64,000 nucleotides of DNA from Saccharothrix sp. ST-888 (GCF_000955975.1 NZ_JYJF01000002.1:62001-126000), one strand, 5' to 3'. Counted from the first letter of the stretch, positions 15,868 through 25,321 are shown. Numbers and translations: made by a program. The notes: a model not told the origin generated them from the sequence alone.

Positions 15868-16455
15868 TCAGGCAGTGCGCAGGCGCGCCAGGGCGACCAG
15901 CTCGCGGACGGAGGCGTCGGTCAGCTCCGGCAGGCGGTCGTAGTCGAACCAGCGCAGGTCCAGCGACTCCTCGCTGATCAGCGCCTCCGCGCCGGCCGGG
16001 GCCAGCGCGACGTACTGCACGTCGAGATGGGTGTTCTCCGGCTGGTCCTTGCCCGTGCAGCGCACCTGGTGCCGGTCGAGCTTGACCGGCGTCGGCACGC
16101 CGTCCACGTCGAGCAGCCGGAGCCCCTGGATCCCGGACTCCTCGGTGGCCTCGCGCAGCGCGGCGGCGGCCAGGGTGGCGTCGCCGGGCTCGCAGTGGCC
16201 GCCCATCTGCAGCCAGATGCCGACCTTGGGGTGCAGGGTCAGCAGCACCCGCCCGGCGGCCGGGTCGACCACCACGGCGCTGGCGGTGATGTGTGCGGGC
16301 AGGCAGCTGCGGTAGAGGCCCTCCGGCTGGTCCGCCAGGTGGTTGAGGTAGTCCCGGCGGAGCTGCTCCTGGTCGGCGTCGGCCACCGACCAGCCGGCCA
16401 GGGTGCGGACGGCGTCGGAGTGCAGGCCGGTGCCGGCCGTGTCGATCAGCGTCAT
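15868..16455 (-). CDS. Nudix hydrolase
   Basis: A 195-residue Nudix protein. The box runs GHCEPGD...LREATEESGI (about residues 85-108). Asp stands where the first Glu is usual, and there is one more residue than the canonical spacing. The REATEE core that binds metal is intact. The substrate is unknown. The ATG overlaps the stop of the upstream DUF2342 gene by 4 bp (ATGA), so the two are translationally coupled. Confidence 0.88.
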   Translation of the reverse strand: MTLIDTAGTGLHSDAVRTLAGWSVADADQEQLRRDYLNHLADQPEGLYRSCLPAHITASAVVVDPAAGRVLLTLHPKVGIWLQMGGHCEPGDATLAAAALREATEESGIQGLRLLDVDGVPTPVKLDRHQVRCTGKDQPENTHLDVQYVALAPAGAEALISEESLDLRWFDYDRLPELTDASVRELVALARLRTA

Positions 16456-18041
16456 GCCTTGCTCTCGCCCTCGCCCTTGCCGTTCTCGTCCGACTCCTTG
16501 CCCGGCGCGCTGGACCCCGGCGCGTTCTTGCCGTGCCCGCCCGCTGCGGCCTCGCCGAGCAGCTTGTCGAGCGCGTCGAAGTCGATGCCGCCCTCGACGG
16601 CGTCACCGGTGCCCTGGTGCACGAAGCCGTCCGGGTCGTCCAGGTCGGCGGCGGTGGGGAGCATGTCGGGGTGCTCCCAGAGGGAGTCGCGGCCCTCGAT
16701 GCCGCGCGCGTCGGCCAGCGAGGCCCACAGCCGGGAGGCGTCGCGCAGCCGGCGCGGACGGAGTTCGAGGCCGACCAGGGTGGCGAAGGTCTGCTCGGCG
16801 GGGCCACCGGCGGCACGGCGGCGGCGGACGGTCTCGCGCAGGGCGCCGGCCTGCGGCAGGTGCGGCTCGGCGGCGGCGTGCACGACCGCGTCCACCCAGC
16901 CCTCGACCAGGGCGAGGGCGGTCTCCAGGCGGGCCAGGGCGGCCTTCTGCGCCGGGGTGTCCTCGGGCTGGAGCAGGCCGCCCGCGAGGGCCTCCTGGAG
17001 CGCCTCGGGGTTGCTCGGGTCGAGCTGGCCGACCAGCTCCTCCATCCGGCTGCTGTCCACCTTGATGCCGCGCGCGTAGGCCTCGACGGCGCCGAACAGG
17101 TGGGCCCGCAGCCACGGGACGTGGGCGAAGAGCCGCTGGTGGGCCGCCTCGCGCAGGGCCAGGTAGAGCCGGACCTCCTCGGCGGGGACGCTCAGGCCCT
17201 CGCCGAACTCGGCGACGTTCTGCGGCAGCAGCGCCGCCTTGCCGGCCGGGGCGAGCGGCAGGCCGACATCGGTGGAGCCGACCACCTCGGCGGCCAGTGC
17301 GCCGAGCGCCTGGCCGATCTGGGTGCCGAACATCGCGCCGCCCATCGAGCGCATCATGCCCATCAGCGGCCCGGCCATGGCCTGCATCTCCTCGGGCAGC
17401 ACGCCGCCCATGGCGCCCGCGACCCGCTCGGCGACCGGGTCGACCAGGTCCTTCCAGACCGGCAGGGTGGCCTCGATCCACTCGGCCCGGCTCCACGCCA
17501 CGGCGGTGTTCGCACCGGAGGGGAACTCGGTGGCGGAGTCGAGCCAGAGGTCGGCGAGGCGGACGGCCTCCTCGACGGCCGAGCGCTCGGCGGCGCCGAC
17601 CGAACGGTCCTTGCTCTTGCCCTCGGCCGGCTCGGCGACCACGGTCTGCCGGGCGATGTCCTTGGCCAGCTCCCAGTTCACCGGGCCGCCGTCGAAGGAG
17701 AGCATCTGGCCGAGCTGCTGGAAGGCGGCGCCCAGGTCGTTGGGGTTGAGCCCGCCGAACATCGCGCCGAAGGGGTTGTCGCCCCCGCCGGGGCCACCGG
17801 GGCCACCGGGGGCGCCGGGCATGCCCATGCCGCCCATGCCGAAGAGGGCACCCAGCGGGTTGGCGCCGCCGAAGCCGAAGGGCTGCTGCGGCGTCGGGCC
17901 GGAGCCCGGCTCGGAGCCCTTGGCCGCGTCCGAATCGCCCTGACCGGGCTTGTCCTGACCGTGCTCGCCCTTGCCGGGCGTGGCCTTGCCGTCCTCGGGC
18001 TCCTCGGGCGGAACGCCGAATCCGAAGGGGAGGTCGCTCAC
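16452..18041 (-). CDS. DUF2342/zincin-like family protein
   Basis: A 529-residue actinobacterial protein annotated elsewhere as zinc-dependent metalloprotease (DUF2342, zincin_2). Residues 1-95 are low-complexity with Gly/Pro/Met-rich stretches (GFGGANPLGALFGMGGMG). The conserved core spans about 100-480 and includes AHQRLFAHVPWLRAHL, WDL-type helices and DSLWEHPDMLPTAADLDDPDGF near the end. I see no HEXXH in the AHxRLFAHVPWL segment, so protease activity should not be assumed. The C-terminus is Gly/Lys/Glu-rich. The GTG start has GAGG upstream. It forms an operon with the downstream Nudix gene. Confidence 0.85.
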   Translation of the reverse strand: MSDLPFGFGVPPEEPEDGKATPGKGEHGQDKPGQGDSDAAKGSEPGSGPTPQQPFGFGGANPLGALFGMGGMGMPGAPGGPGGPGGGDNPFGAMFGGLNPNDLGAAFQQLGQMLSFDGGPVNWELAKDIARQTVVAEPAEGKSKDRSVGAAERSAVEEAVRLADLWLDSATEFPSGANTAVAWSRAEWIEATLPVWKDLVDPVAERVAGAMGGVLPEEMQAMAGPLMGMMRSMGGAMFGTQIGQALGALAAEVVGSTDVGLPLAPAGKAALLPQNVAEFGEGLSVPAEEVRLYLALREAAHQRLFAHVPWLRAHLFGAVEAYARGIKVDSSRMEELVGQLDPSNPEALQEALAGGLLQPEDTPAQKAALARLETALALVEGWVDAVVHAAAEPHLPQAGALRETVRRRRAAGGPAEQTFATLVGLELRPRRLRDASRLWASLADARGIEGRDSLWEHPDMLPTAADLDDPDGFVHQGTGDAVEGGIDFDALDKLLGEAAAGGHGKNAPGSSAPGKESDENGKGEGESKA

Positions 18042-18233
18042 GGGGGTCCTCGATCTGGTCGGCCGTCACGCGGGTGGTGTGGCGGGGAGGTGCGGGCCCA
18101 AGGCGGGGGGTGCGGAGCAGCGGCTCGGCGACCCGGGCCGTGCCGGGTGCACTGCCTGGCCCGCGCCTCGGGCAGGATGGTCGGTACGTGACACTCGTAC
18201 GTACGCACATAAGCTAACCGTGGAGGATGGCCG

Positions 18234-19382
18234 GTGAGTTCCCCGCCTTCGGACGTTCGCTCTGGGCTGACCGGAGGTGAGGACGCCCCAGCTGCCGCGG
18301 GTTCGCCGTCTCCAGCCTACGGCGGGCGTCCACTGACCGTGGCCGTCACCGGCGCTGCCGGGGTGCTCGGCGAGCGCGTCGCAGCGCGGCTGGTGGCCTC
18401 GCCGCACGTCCGCAGGGTGCTGGCGCTGGACGACCGGCGCGGTGAGGTGCCCGGTGTGCACTGGCGGGTGCTGGACGTCCGGGACCCGGCGGTGGCCGAG
18501 CGGCTGGCCGGGGTGGACGTGGTGGTCCACCTGGCGATGGACCTCGGGATGGAGTCCGACGCCCGGGCGCGCAGCGCGTACAACGTGCGCGGCGCCCAGA
18601 CCGTGGTGACCGCCGCGGCGGCGGCCGGGGTCGGCCGGGTGGTGCTCTGCACCTCGGCGATGGTCTACGGCGCGCTGCCGGACAACGAGGTGCCGCTGGC
18701 CGAGGACTCCGAGCTGCGGGCCACCGAGGAGGCCTCGCTGGTCGGCGACCTGCTGGAGATCGAGCGCCTGGCCCGTCGCGCGCCGCGCGCCCACCCGGGC
18801 CTCCAGGTGACCGTCCTGCGCCCCGCGGTGGTCGTGGGCCCCGGCGTGGACACCGTGCTGACCAGGCACTTCGAGGCGCCCAGGCTGCTGGTGGTGGCCG
18901 GCTCGCGGCCCTGCTGGCAGTTCTGCCACGTGGACGACCTGGCCTCGGCGCTGGAGTACGCGGCGCTGGGTCTGGTCGAGGGCGAGGTGACGGTCGGCTG
19001 CGACGGCTGGCTGGAGCAGGAGGACGTCGAGGAGCTGTCGGGTATCCGGCGGATGGAGCTTCCGGCTTCGCTGGCGCTCGGTACGGCGGCCCGGCTGCAC
19101 CGGCTGGGGCTGACCCCGGCTCCGGCGGGCGATCTCGCGTACACCATGTACCCGTGGGTGGTCTCCGGCAGCAGGCTGCACGAGGCGGGCTGGCGGCCGG
19201 CGTACGGCAACGAGGAGGTGCTGGCCGAGCTGCTGGCGCAGGTCTCGGGCAAGCACGCGGTGGCGGGGCGGCGGCTGGGCGGCAAGGAGGCGGCGACCAG
19301 CCTGGGCGCGGCCGGTGCGACGGTGGCCCTGGTCGGTACGGCTGCGCTGGTCCGCCGGGCCCGCAAGCGCCGCCGGATCTGA
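18234..19382 (+). CDS. NAD-dependent epimerase/dehydratase (extended SDR) family protein
   Basis: A 382-residue protein with a 35-residue disordered N-terminus and then an extended-SDR Rossmann fold. Motifs are the glycine motif GAAGVLG (about residues 41-47), LDVRDP, VVVHLAM and CTSAMVYG. The YxxxK catalytic pair is not obvious, so enzymatic activity is uncertain. The C-terminus has a hydrophobic Gly/Ala stretch (AAGATVALVGTAALV) followed by Arg/Lys, consistent with a membrane anchor. The GTG follows GGAGG. It is divergent from the DUF2342 gene. Confidence 0.82.
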   Translation: MSSPPSDVRSGLTGGEDAPAAAGSPSPAYGGRPLTVAVTGAAGVLGERVAARLVASPHVRRVLALDDRRGEVPGVHWRVLDVRDPAVAERLAGVDVVVHLAMDLGMESDARARSAYNVRGAQTVVTAAAAAGVGRVVLCTSAMVYGALPDNEVPLAEDSELRATEEASLVGDLLEIERLARRAPRAHPGLQVTVLRPAVVVGPGVDTVLTRHFEAPRLLVVAGSRPCWQFCHVDDLASALEYAALGLVEGEVTVGCDGWLEQEDVEELSGIRRMELPASLALGTAARLHRLGLTPAPAGDLAYTMYPWVVSGSRLHEAGWRPAYGNEEVLAELLAQVSGKHAVAGRRLGGKEAATSLGAAGATVALVGTAALVRRARKRRRI

Positions 19383-19400
19383 GGCCCGGCGGACCGGGCC
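19383..19400 (+). terminator. short hairpin after SDR gene
   Basis: GGCCCGG / CCGGGCC with a CGGA loop directly follows the SDR stop. The stem is GC-rich and there is no U-run, so it is a weak terminator candidate. Confidence 0.45.
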
Positions 19401-19527
19401 GGCGGGAAGCCGGTCCGGTCGCGAGGGCCGGTGCCGCCGGCATCGAACCCACAGGATTACCGCATTGCGAAATTTCCCAATCGTGATGCGGAAGCCTCTT
19501 GCTGGATCCCACCCCGGATGAGGAATC

Positions 19528-19977
19528 ATGGTGACCATGACCGAGAACCACGACCCCATCCGTCTGCTCGCCGTCCGCGAGACCCCGCTCTCGCTGGACG
19601 AGGTCTACGAGGCCGTCGGCGACGACGCGGCCGGCGGCACCACGGTCTTCGTGGGGACGGTCCGGGACCACGACGGCGGCAAGTCGGTCGCCGCACTGGA
19701 GTACAGCGCCCACCCGACCGCCGAGCGGGAGATGCGCCGGATCGCCGAGAAGATCGTCGCCGAGTTCCCGGTGCGCGCGCTGGCGGCGGTGCACCGGGTC
19801 GGCCGGCTGGAGATCACCGACAAGGCGGTCATCGTCGCGGTGTCCTGCCCGCACCGGGGCGAGGCCTTCGCCGCGGCCCGCCGGCTGATCGACGATCTCA
19901 AGCACGAGGTGCCGATCTGGAAGCACCAGGTCTTCACCGACGGTGAGGAGGAGTGGGTGGGCGCGGGCTCCTGCTAG
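19528..19977 (+). CDS. moaE: molybdopterin synthase catalytic subunit MoaE
   Basis: A 149-residue MoaE, the large subunit of molybdopterin synthase, which inserts sulfur from MoaD into precursor Z during molybdenum cofactor synthesis. Conserved segments are TTVFVGTVRDHDGGK, LEYSAHPTAEREM, AVHRVGRLEITDKAVIVAVSCPHR and KHEVPIWKHQVF, with the catalytic lysine in the last. The ATG follows GAGGAATC; an ATG three codons later is also possible. No moaD or other Moco gene is adjacent. The 100 bp before it include an AT-rich dyad (CCGCATTG at 19460-19467 facing CAAT at 19478-19481 and ATGCGG at 19486-19491). Confidence 0.94.
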   Translation: MVTMTENHDPIRLLAVRETPLSLDEVYEAVGDDAAGGTTVFVGTVRDHDGGKSVAALEYSAHPTAEREMRRIAEKIVAEFPVRALAAVHRVGRLEITDKAVIVAVSCPHRGEAFAAARRLIDDLKHEVPIWKHQVFTDGEEEWVGAGSC

Positions 19978-20146
19978 CCGCTCCGGCCGCGCCGCCGGGC
20001 GGGTTCACCCGATCGGGCAGCCGGGGCCCGGGGCGTCCCTCCGGGTGATGACAGGAGGCGTCAGCCCGTAACCCGGACGGCGCTGCGGCCGTTGTCCGCC
20101 AGGTTGGTTAATCTGCTCATAGACACGACGAGCTGGGAGTACTGAC

Positions 20147-20329
20147 ATGGCTGCGCTCGCCTGGTTGATCATCCCCGTTGTCGCGGCGATCGCCGCCATG
20201 ATCTGGGCCGGCTGGGCAGCCCGAACGCCCCGGGCGACCGGTGACCCGGCCTCACTGGCCGAGCACCAGCGCTTCCGCGCGGCGATGGAGCGCAGCACGG
20301 TCACCGTTCCGGACGGCAACGGGCAGTAG
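20147..20329 (+). CDS. small single-pass membrane protein, unknown function
   Basis: A 60-residue protein. Residues 2-24 (AALAWLIIPVVAAIAAMIWAGW) form one transmembrane helix with a short outside N-terminus; the rest is a soluble polar tail (DPASLAEHQRFRAAMERS). The ATG follows GGGAG at 7 nt. It ends 42 bp before the PDZ protease gene and is probably in the same operon, so it may act with that membrane protease. I recognise no family. Confidence 0.78.
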   Translation: MAALAWLIIPVVAAIAAMIWAGWAARTPRATGDPASLAEHQRFRAAMERSTVTVPDGNGQ

Positions 20330-20371
20330 CCCGGAGCGCGCTCCGTCACCCTCGTCCCGTACTGTCGAGCC

Positions 20372-21454
20372 ATGCCACGCCGCTCTGCGACGATGCTCGC
20401 CGCGACCCTGATGCTGATAGCACTGCTGTGTGCCTCGGTGCTGATGAAGGTGCCGTACACCGAGATGAGTCCGGGGCCGACGTACAACACGCTCGGGGTG
20501 CAGGACGGCGGTGGCCAGCCGGTGATCGACATCACCGGGCACCAGACCTATCCGGTCAGCGGGCATCTCAACATGACCACGGTCCAGGTGACGGGGGCGA
20601 AGTACCAGCCCAGCCTGGTCTCGGTGGTGGTCGGCTGGCTGCGTGACGACGTCCTGGTGGTGCCGCACGAGAACGTCTACCCCGAGGGGCAGACCGACCA
20701 GCAGGCCCAGCAGCAGAACGCCGAGGAGTTCGCCTCCTCCGAGGACAGCGCCAAGACCGCCGCACTGACCCAGCTGGGGATCCCGGTCGGCACCGAGGTG
20801 GTCGTCTCCTCGGTGGTGGCCGGCGGCCCCTCCGAGGGGAAGCTGCACGCGGGCGACCAGATCGTGGCGGTGAACGGCACGCCGATCACCTCGCAGGCGC
20901 AGGTGGCCCAGCAGGTGACCAAGCACAAGCCCGGTGAGACGGTCGAGTTCACCGTTCTCCCGCACGGCAAGGACAGCGTCACGCCGAACCCGGCGGACGA
21001 GAAGAAGGTCGCCGTCACCACCGCCAAGGCGGCGGACGACACCGGCCGGGCGATCGTCGGGATCGGCCCCGGGGTGACCCACACCTACCCGTTCAAGATC
21101 GACATCGGGCTGCAGGACGTCGGGGGCCCGAGCGCCGGTCTGATGTTCTCGCTCGGCATCATCGACAAGCTCACCCCCACCGACCTGACCGGCGGCAAGT
21201 TCGTCGCCGGGACGGGCACGATCAGCGACGACGGCAAGGTCGGCCCGATCGGCGGCATCTCGATGAAGCTGATCGCCGCCCGGGACAAGGGCGCCGAGTA
21301 CTTCTTCACCCCGGCCGACAACTGCGCCGAGGCCGCCGGGAACACGCCCAGCGGCCTGCGGCTGATCAAGGTGAACACGCTGGCCGACGCGCTGAAGGCG
21401 CTCGACGGGGTCAGGTCCGGCCAGACCGCGGCGCTGCCGTCCTGCAGCAAGTAG
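20372..21454 (+). CDS. secreted/membrane-anchored PDZ and Lon-type protease (YlbL-like)
   Basis: A 360-residue protein. Residues 9-26 form an N-terminal membrane anchor, followed by an extracellular part with a PDZ domain (about 120-200, VVSSVVAGGPSEGKLHAGDQIVAVNG) and a Lon-type serine protease domain (about 220-345). The catalytic Ser lies in GGPSAGL and the catalytic Lys in GGISMK, so the Ser-Lys dyad is intact. The family (YlbL) is common in Gram-positive bacteria; substrates are largely unknown. The ATG is the first plausible start before the anchor. Confidence 0.9.
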   Translation: MPRRSATMLAATLMLIALLCASVLMKVPYTEMSPGPTYNTLGVQDGGGQPVIDITGHQTYPVSGHLNMTTVQVTGAKYQPSLVSVVVGWLRDDVLVVPHENVYPEGQTDQQAQQQNAEEFASSEDSAKTAALTQLGIPVGTEVVVSSVVAGGPSEGKLHAGDQIVAVNGTPITSQAQVAQQVTKHKPGETVEFTVLPHGKDSVTPNPADEKKVAVTTAKAADDTGRAIVGIGPGVTHTYPFKIDIGLQDVGGPSAGLMFSLGIIDKLTPTDLTGGKFVAGTGTISDDGKVGPIGGISMKLIAARDKGAEYFFTPADNCAEAAGNTPSGLRLIKVNTLADALKALDGVRSGQTAALPSCSK

Positions 21455-21478
21455 CCGGCCGGCCCGGCCCCCGCCCGC

Positions 21479-22042
21479 TCAGGAGAAGGTCGCCAGCAGC
21501 GCTTCGGTGAGGCCCGGCACCAGGTCGGGGCCGGTGAGCACCTCGCGGGCGACGTCCTTGGAACGCAGCCGCAGGGCGATCTCCTTCTTCCCGTCGCGCA
21601 GCACGGCGGCGGTGATCCGCACCTCCTGGCGGTCCGGGTGGTTGGTCACCCAGTCGGCCAGCTGGGCCTCGGTGGCGTTCTTGGGGCGGGACTGCTCGGC
21701 GCCCGGCGGCAGCATCAGCCGCTCGACCACCAGCGCGCAGCCGGTCACCATGTCGGGCCAGGCGATGGTGCCGAGGAACTTGTCCAGTTCCATCCCGGTC
21801 GGCAGCTCGTCCTGCTCGACCGGGGTCAGGCCGGGGTCCTCCTGCTCGGCCAGGCCGAGCTGCCTGGCCAGCGCGGGGTCGGTCTTCTTCAGCTTCGCGC
21901 CGTCGATCAGGGCGAACAGCCGGGCCGGGAGGTCCCAGCCGAGCGAAGAGGCGTACTCGTCGATCTCCAGGGCGGCGCGGGTGAGCGGGCTGGCGGCCGG
22001 CGGACGGCCGTCGCCGGACAGGGTGTGGCTTGCATCGGACAT
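21479..22042 (-). CDS. PPA1309 family protein, unknown function
   Basis: A 187-residue soluble protein matching the actinobacterial PPA1309-like family in length and character. It has a helical N-terminal half (PLTRAALEIDEYASSLGWD, LFALIDGAKL) and an alpha/beta C-terminal half with AWPDMVTGCALVVERLMLPP and REVLTGPDLVPGLTEALLATFS. No catalytic motif is visible. It is convergent with the PDZ protease gene, 24 bp apart, and divergent from the UPF0182 gene. Confidence 0.8.
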   Translation of the reverse strand: MSDASHTLSGDGRPPAASPLTRAALEIDEYASSLGWDLPARLFALIDGAKLKKTDPALARQLGLAEQEDPGLTPVEQDELPTGMELDKFLGTIAWPDMVTGCALVVERLMLPPGAEQSRPKNATEAQLADWVTNHPDRQEVRITAAVLRDGKKEIALRLRSKDVAREVLTGPDLVPGLTEALLATFS

Positions 22043-22195
22043 GTCCCAATCCTCACATGCGCAGCCGTCCGTCGTCCCCGTGCGGAACCGGTGTACGGAC
22101 CGTGGGAACTCAGGTAATCACCGACTAAGTTGCATAAAGGACCGACCCGCTCGCCCCGACCCGTTCACCCACGACACAGCAGAGGTGCCACCTTG

Positions 22196-25144
22196 GTGTT
22201 CCAGATGCCGGACCGACCAGGACCGGGCTTCCGGCCCAGAGTCGGCCCACCCTCACGCCGGGCGCGCGTCCTGCTGCTGACCGCCGCGGTGCTCGCGGCG
22301 CTGATCGTGCTGTTCGTCCTGTTCGCCGGGCTGTGGACGGACTGGCTCTGGTTCAAGTCGGTCGGCTACTCCTCGGTCTTCGGCACCCAGCTGTCGGCGA
22401 AGATCGGCCTGTTCGCGGTCTTCGGCCTGGTCATGGCCGTCGTCGTCGGCGTCAACCTCTGGCTGGCGTACCGGCTGCGGCCGCCGCTCTCGGCGATGTC
22501 GGTCGAGCAGCAGAGCCTGGACCGCTACCGGATGGGTGTGGCCCCGTACAAGCGCCGGCTGCTGGTGGCGATCTCGCTGCTGATCGGTCTGGTCGCCGGT
22601 GCGGCGGCGACCGGCCAGTGGCGCACCTGGCTGCTGTGGACCAACCAGACGCCGTTCGGCGAGAAGGACAGCCAGTTCCACCTGGACGTCGCCTTCTACG
22701 CCTTCTCGCTGCCCTGGTACGAGTTCCTGCTCGGCTTCGCGTTCAGCGCGGTGATCGTCTCGCTGCTGGCCGCGGTGCTGGTGCACTACCTGTACGGGGG
22801 CCTGCGCCTGCAGGGTCCCGGGCGGCGGGCGAGTGCCGGCGCGCAGGGCCACCTGGCCGTGCTGCTGGGTGTGTTCGTGCTGCTCAAGGCGGTCGCGTAC
22901 TGGCTGGACCGGTACGCGCTGGCGGTGAAGTCCGGCGCCTACAAGGGCGTGGAGGGCTGGACCGGGCTGCGCTACGTGGACGCCAACGCGTACCTGCCGG
23001 CCAAGACCATCCTGTTCTTCGTCGCGATCATCTGTGCGCTGCTGTTCTTCCTGACGCCGATCCGCCGCACCTGGGCTCCGGCCCTGATCGGCTTCGGCCT
23101 GATGGCGCTCTCGGCGGTGCTGATCGGCGGGCTCTACCCGGCGATCGTGCAGCAGTTCCAGGTCAAGCCGAACGAGCAGGCCAAGGAGACGCCGTACATC
23201 CAGAAGAACATCGACGCCACCCGGCAGGCGTACGGCATCGCGGACAGCCAGACCCAGCAGTACACGCCCAAGGACTCGACCACCGCCGACGCGCTCAAGC
23301 AGGACGCCCAGACCATCTCGGACATCCGCCTGCTGGACCCGAACGTGGTCTCGCCGGCCTTCCAGCAGCTTGAGCAGCAGCGCTCGTACTACGCCTTCCC
23401 GAAGACCCTGAACGTCGACCGGTACGGCATCGGCACCGCCGCCCAGGACACCGTGATCGGCGTGCGCGAGCTCGACCTGAACGGCGTCCAGCAGCGGAAC
23501 TGGATCAACGACCACTTCAAGTACACCCACGGCTACGGCGTCGTCGCGGCCAAGGGGAACCAGGTCAACTCCCAGGGGCAGCCGGTCTTCACCGAGTCGG
23601 GCCTGCCGGCCACCGGCGCCCTCGGGGACTACCAGCAGCGGGTCTACTACGGCGAGAAGAGCACCCAGTACTCGATCGTCGGCGGCTCCAACAGCGAGAT
23701 CGACTACACCACCGACACCGGTGCCGACCAGACGTACAAGTACACCGGTGACAGCGGCGTCTCGCTGGACAACCCGCTGACCCGGGCCGCGTACGCGGTG
23801 AAGTTCGCCGAGCCGAAGATCCTCTACTCGGGTGCGATCACCGACGGTGCCAAGGTGATCTACGACCGGACGCCCAAGGAGCGGGTGGAGAAGGTCGCGC
23901 CCTGGCTCTCCATCGACGCCGACCCGTACCCGGTGGTGGAGAACGGCCGGCTGGTCTGGGTCCTGGACGGCTACACCACCTCCGACGGCTACCCGTTCTC
24001 GTCCAAGACCACCCTCGGCGACGCCACCAAGGACTCGCTGACCGACCAGCGCGGCCGGACGCTGACCTCCGCCAACGAGGTCAACTACATCCGCAACTCG
24101 GTGAAGGCCACCGTGGACGCGTACACCGGCGAGGTGACGCTCTACCAGTGGGACGACGCGGACCCGGTGCTGAAGACCTGGATGAAGGCGTTCCCCGGCA
24201 CGATCGAGCCCCGGAGCGCCATCCCGAGCACGCTGCTGCCGCACCTGCGGTACCCGCAGGACATGTTCAAGGTCCAGCGCGACCTGCTGGCGATGTACCA
24301 CATGACGGACGCCAACGCCTTCTTCAACGGCACCGACATCTGGCAGGTCCCGCAGGACCCGACCACCGGCACCGGCGACGTGCAGCCGCCGTACTACCTG
24401 ACGGTCCGGATGCCCGACGCGGCCGCCGCCAGCTTCTCGCTGACCACCTCCTTCGTGCCCAGCAAGCGCGACAACCTGGCCGCCTTCATGGCGGTCGGCG
24501 CGGACCCGGGCCCGGACTACGGCAAGATCCGGGTCCTCAAGGTGCCCGGGGACACCGGCACGCTCGGCCCGAACCTGGCGCAGGCCAAGTTCAACTCCGA
24601 TCCCGAAGTCGCCCGCCAGCTCAACATCCTGAAGAACGGCAGCGGCTCCGACGTCGAGTACGGCAACCTGCTGACCCTCCCGGTCGGCGGCGGTCTGCTC
24701 AACGTCGAACCGGTGTACGTCCGCGGGAACAGCGCCAAGTACCCGGTGCTGCAGAAGGTGCTCGCGGTGTACGGCAAGGACAACGTGGCCTTCGAGAACA
24801 CCCTGGAGGACGCGCTGAAGAAGGTCTTCGGCGCCGCCACCAGCGGAGCCCCGGCCACGCCGAACGCACCCGGCACCACCAGCCCCGGCACCACCGCGCC
24901 TGGCACCACCACCCCGCCGGCCACCGGACCGGGGACCGGCGCCAACCCGGCGCTGGACAAGGCGCTGCAGGACGCCCAGAAGGCGTTCACCGATGGCCAG
25001 GACGCACTGAAGAACGGGGACTGGACCAGGTACGGCCAGGACCAGAAGACCCTTCAGGACGCGCTCGCTGCCGCGGCCGCGGCGCAGCAGAAGGGCGGCG
25101 GCGGTGCCCCGGCACCGTCCTCCTCGCCCACTGCCAGCCCCTGA
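22196..25144 (+). CDS. UPF0182 family multi-pass membrane protein
   Basis: About 982 residues. The N-terminal third has roughly seven transmembrane segments (for example LLLTAAVLAALIVLFVLFAG, then LFAVFGLVMAVVVGVNLWLAY, up to about residue 340). A large extracellular domain follows (about 345-880), with an Ala/Pro/Thr-rich linker and a Gln/Lys/Ala-rich C-terminus (KALQDAQKAFTDGQDAL). The family is widespread in actinobacteria and has no established function. GTG 22196 lies 10 nt after AGAGG. TTG 22193 is equally possible, and ATG 22205 is too far from the ribosome site. The initiator tRNA gene follows. Confidence 0.9.
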   Translation: MFQMPDRPGPGFRPRVGPPSRRARVLLLTAAVLAALIVLFVLFAGLWTDWLWFKSVGYSSVFGTQLSAKIGLFAVFGLVMAVVVGVNLWLAYRLRPPLSAMSVEQQSLDRYRMGVAPYKRRLLVAISLLIGLVAGAAATGQWRTWLLWTNQTPFGEKDSQFHLDVAFYAFSLPWYEFLLGFAFSAVIVSLLAAVLVHYLYGGLRLQGPGRRASAGAQGHLAVLLGVFVLLKAVAYWLDRYALAVKSGAYKGVEGWTGLRYVDANAYLPAKTILFFVAIICALLFFLTPIRRTWAPALIGFGLMALSAVLIGGLYPAIVQQFQVKPNEQAKETPYIQKNIDATRQAYGIADSQTQQYTPKDSTTADALKQDAQTISDIRLLDPNVVSPAFQQLEQQRSYYAFPKTLNVDRYGIGTAAQDTVIGVRELDLNGVQQRNWINDHFKYTHGYGVVAAKGNQVNSQGQPVFTESGLPATGALGDYQQRVYYGEKSTQYSIVGGSNSEIDYTTDTGADQTYKYTGDSGVSLDNPLTRAAYAVKFAEPKILYSGAITDGAKVIYDRTPKERVEKVAPWLSIDADPYPVVENGRLVWVLDGYTTSDGYPFSSKTTLGDATKDSLTDQRGRTLTSANEVNYIRNSVKATVDAYTGEVTLYQWDDADPVLKTWMKAFPGTIEPRSAIPSTLLPHLRYPQDMFKVQRDLLAMYHMTDANAFFNGTDIWQVPQDPTTGTGDVQPPYYLTVRMPDAAAASFSLTTSFVPSKRDNLAAFMAVGADPGPDYGKIRVLKVPGDTGTLGPNLAQAKFNSDPEVARQLNILKNGSGSDVEYGNLLTLPVGGGLLNVEPVYVRGNSAKYPVLQKVLAVYGKDNVAFENTLEDALKKVFGAATSGAPATPNAPGTTSPGTTAPGTTTPPATGPGTGANPALDKALQDAQKAFTDGQDALKNGDWTRYGQDQKTLQDALAAAAAAQQKGGGGAPAPSSSPTASP

Positions 25145-25202
25145 GCTGCGACAACCGATTTCTGTTCCACCCCGCGACCGTGCTACGGTTGAGACACAAC
25201 GA

Positions 25203-25276
25203 CGCGGGGTGGAGCAGCTCGGTAGCTCGCTGGGCTCATAACCCAGAGGTCGCAGGTTCAAATCCTGTCCCCGCTA
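25203..25276 (+). tRNA. initiator tRNA-fMet (CAT)
   Basis: A cloverleaf can be drawn: acceptor CGCGGGG/CCCCGC with an unpaired C1-U72, D-arm with AGCTCGGTAGCT, anticodon CAT at 25237-25239, T-arm GCAGG/CCTGT with TTCAAAT, discriminator A. The C1-U72 mismatch and the GGG/CCC pairs at the base of the anticodon stem identify an initiator. CCA is not encoded. A strong terminator follows. Confidence 0.96.
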
Positions 25277-25285
25277 CTCGATAGT

Positions 25286-25321
25286 CAGAAGGCCCGGCAG
25301 ATTCATCTGCCGGGCCTTCTG
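25286..25321 (+). terminator. terminator after tRNA-fMet
   Basis: A perfect 15-bp stem, CAGAAGGCCCGGCAG (25286-25300) / CTGCCGGGCCTTCTG (25307-25321), with loop ATTCAT, lies 9 bp after the tRNA. Confidence 0.85.
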
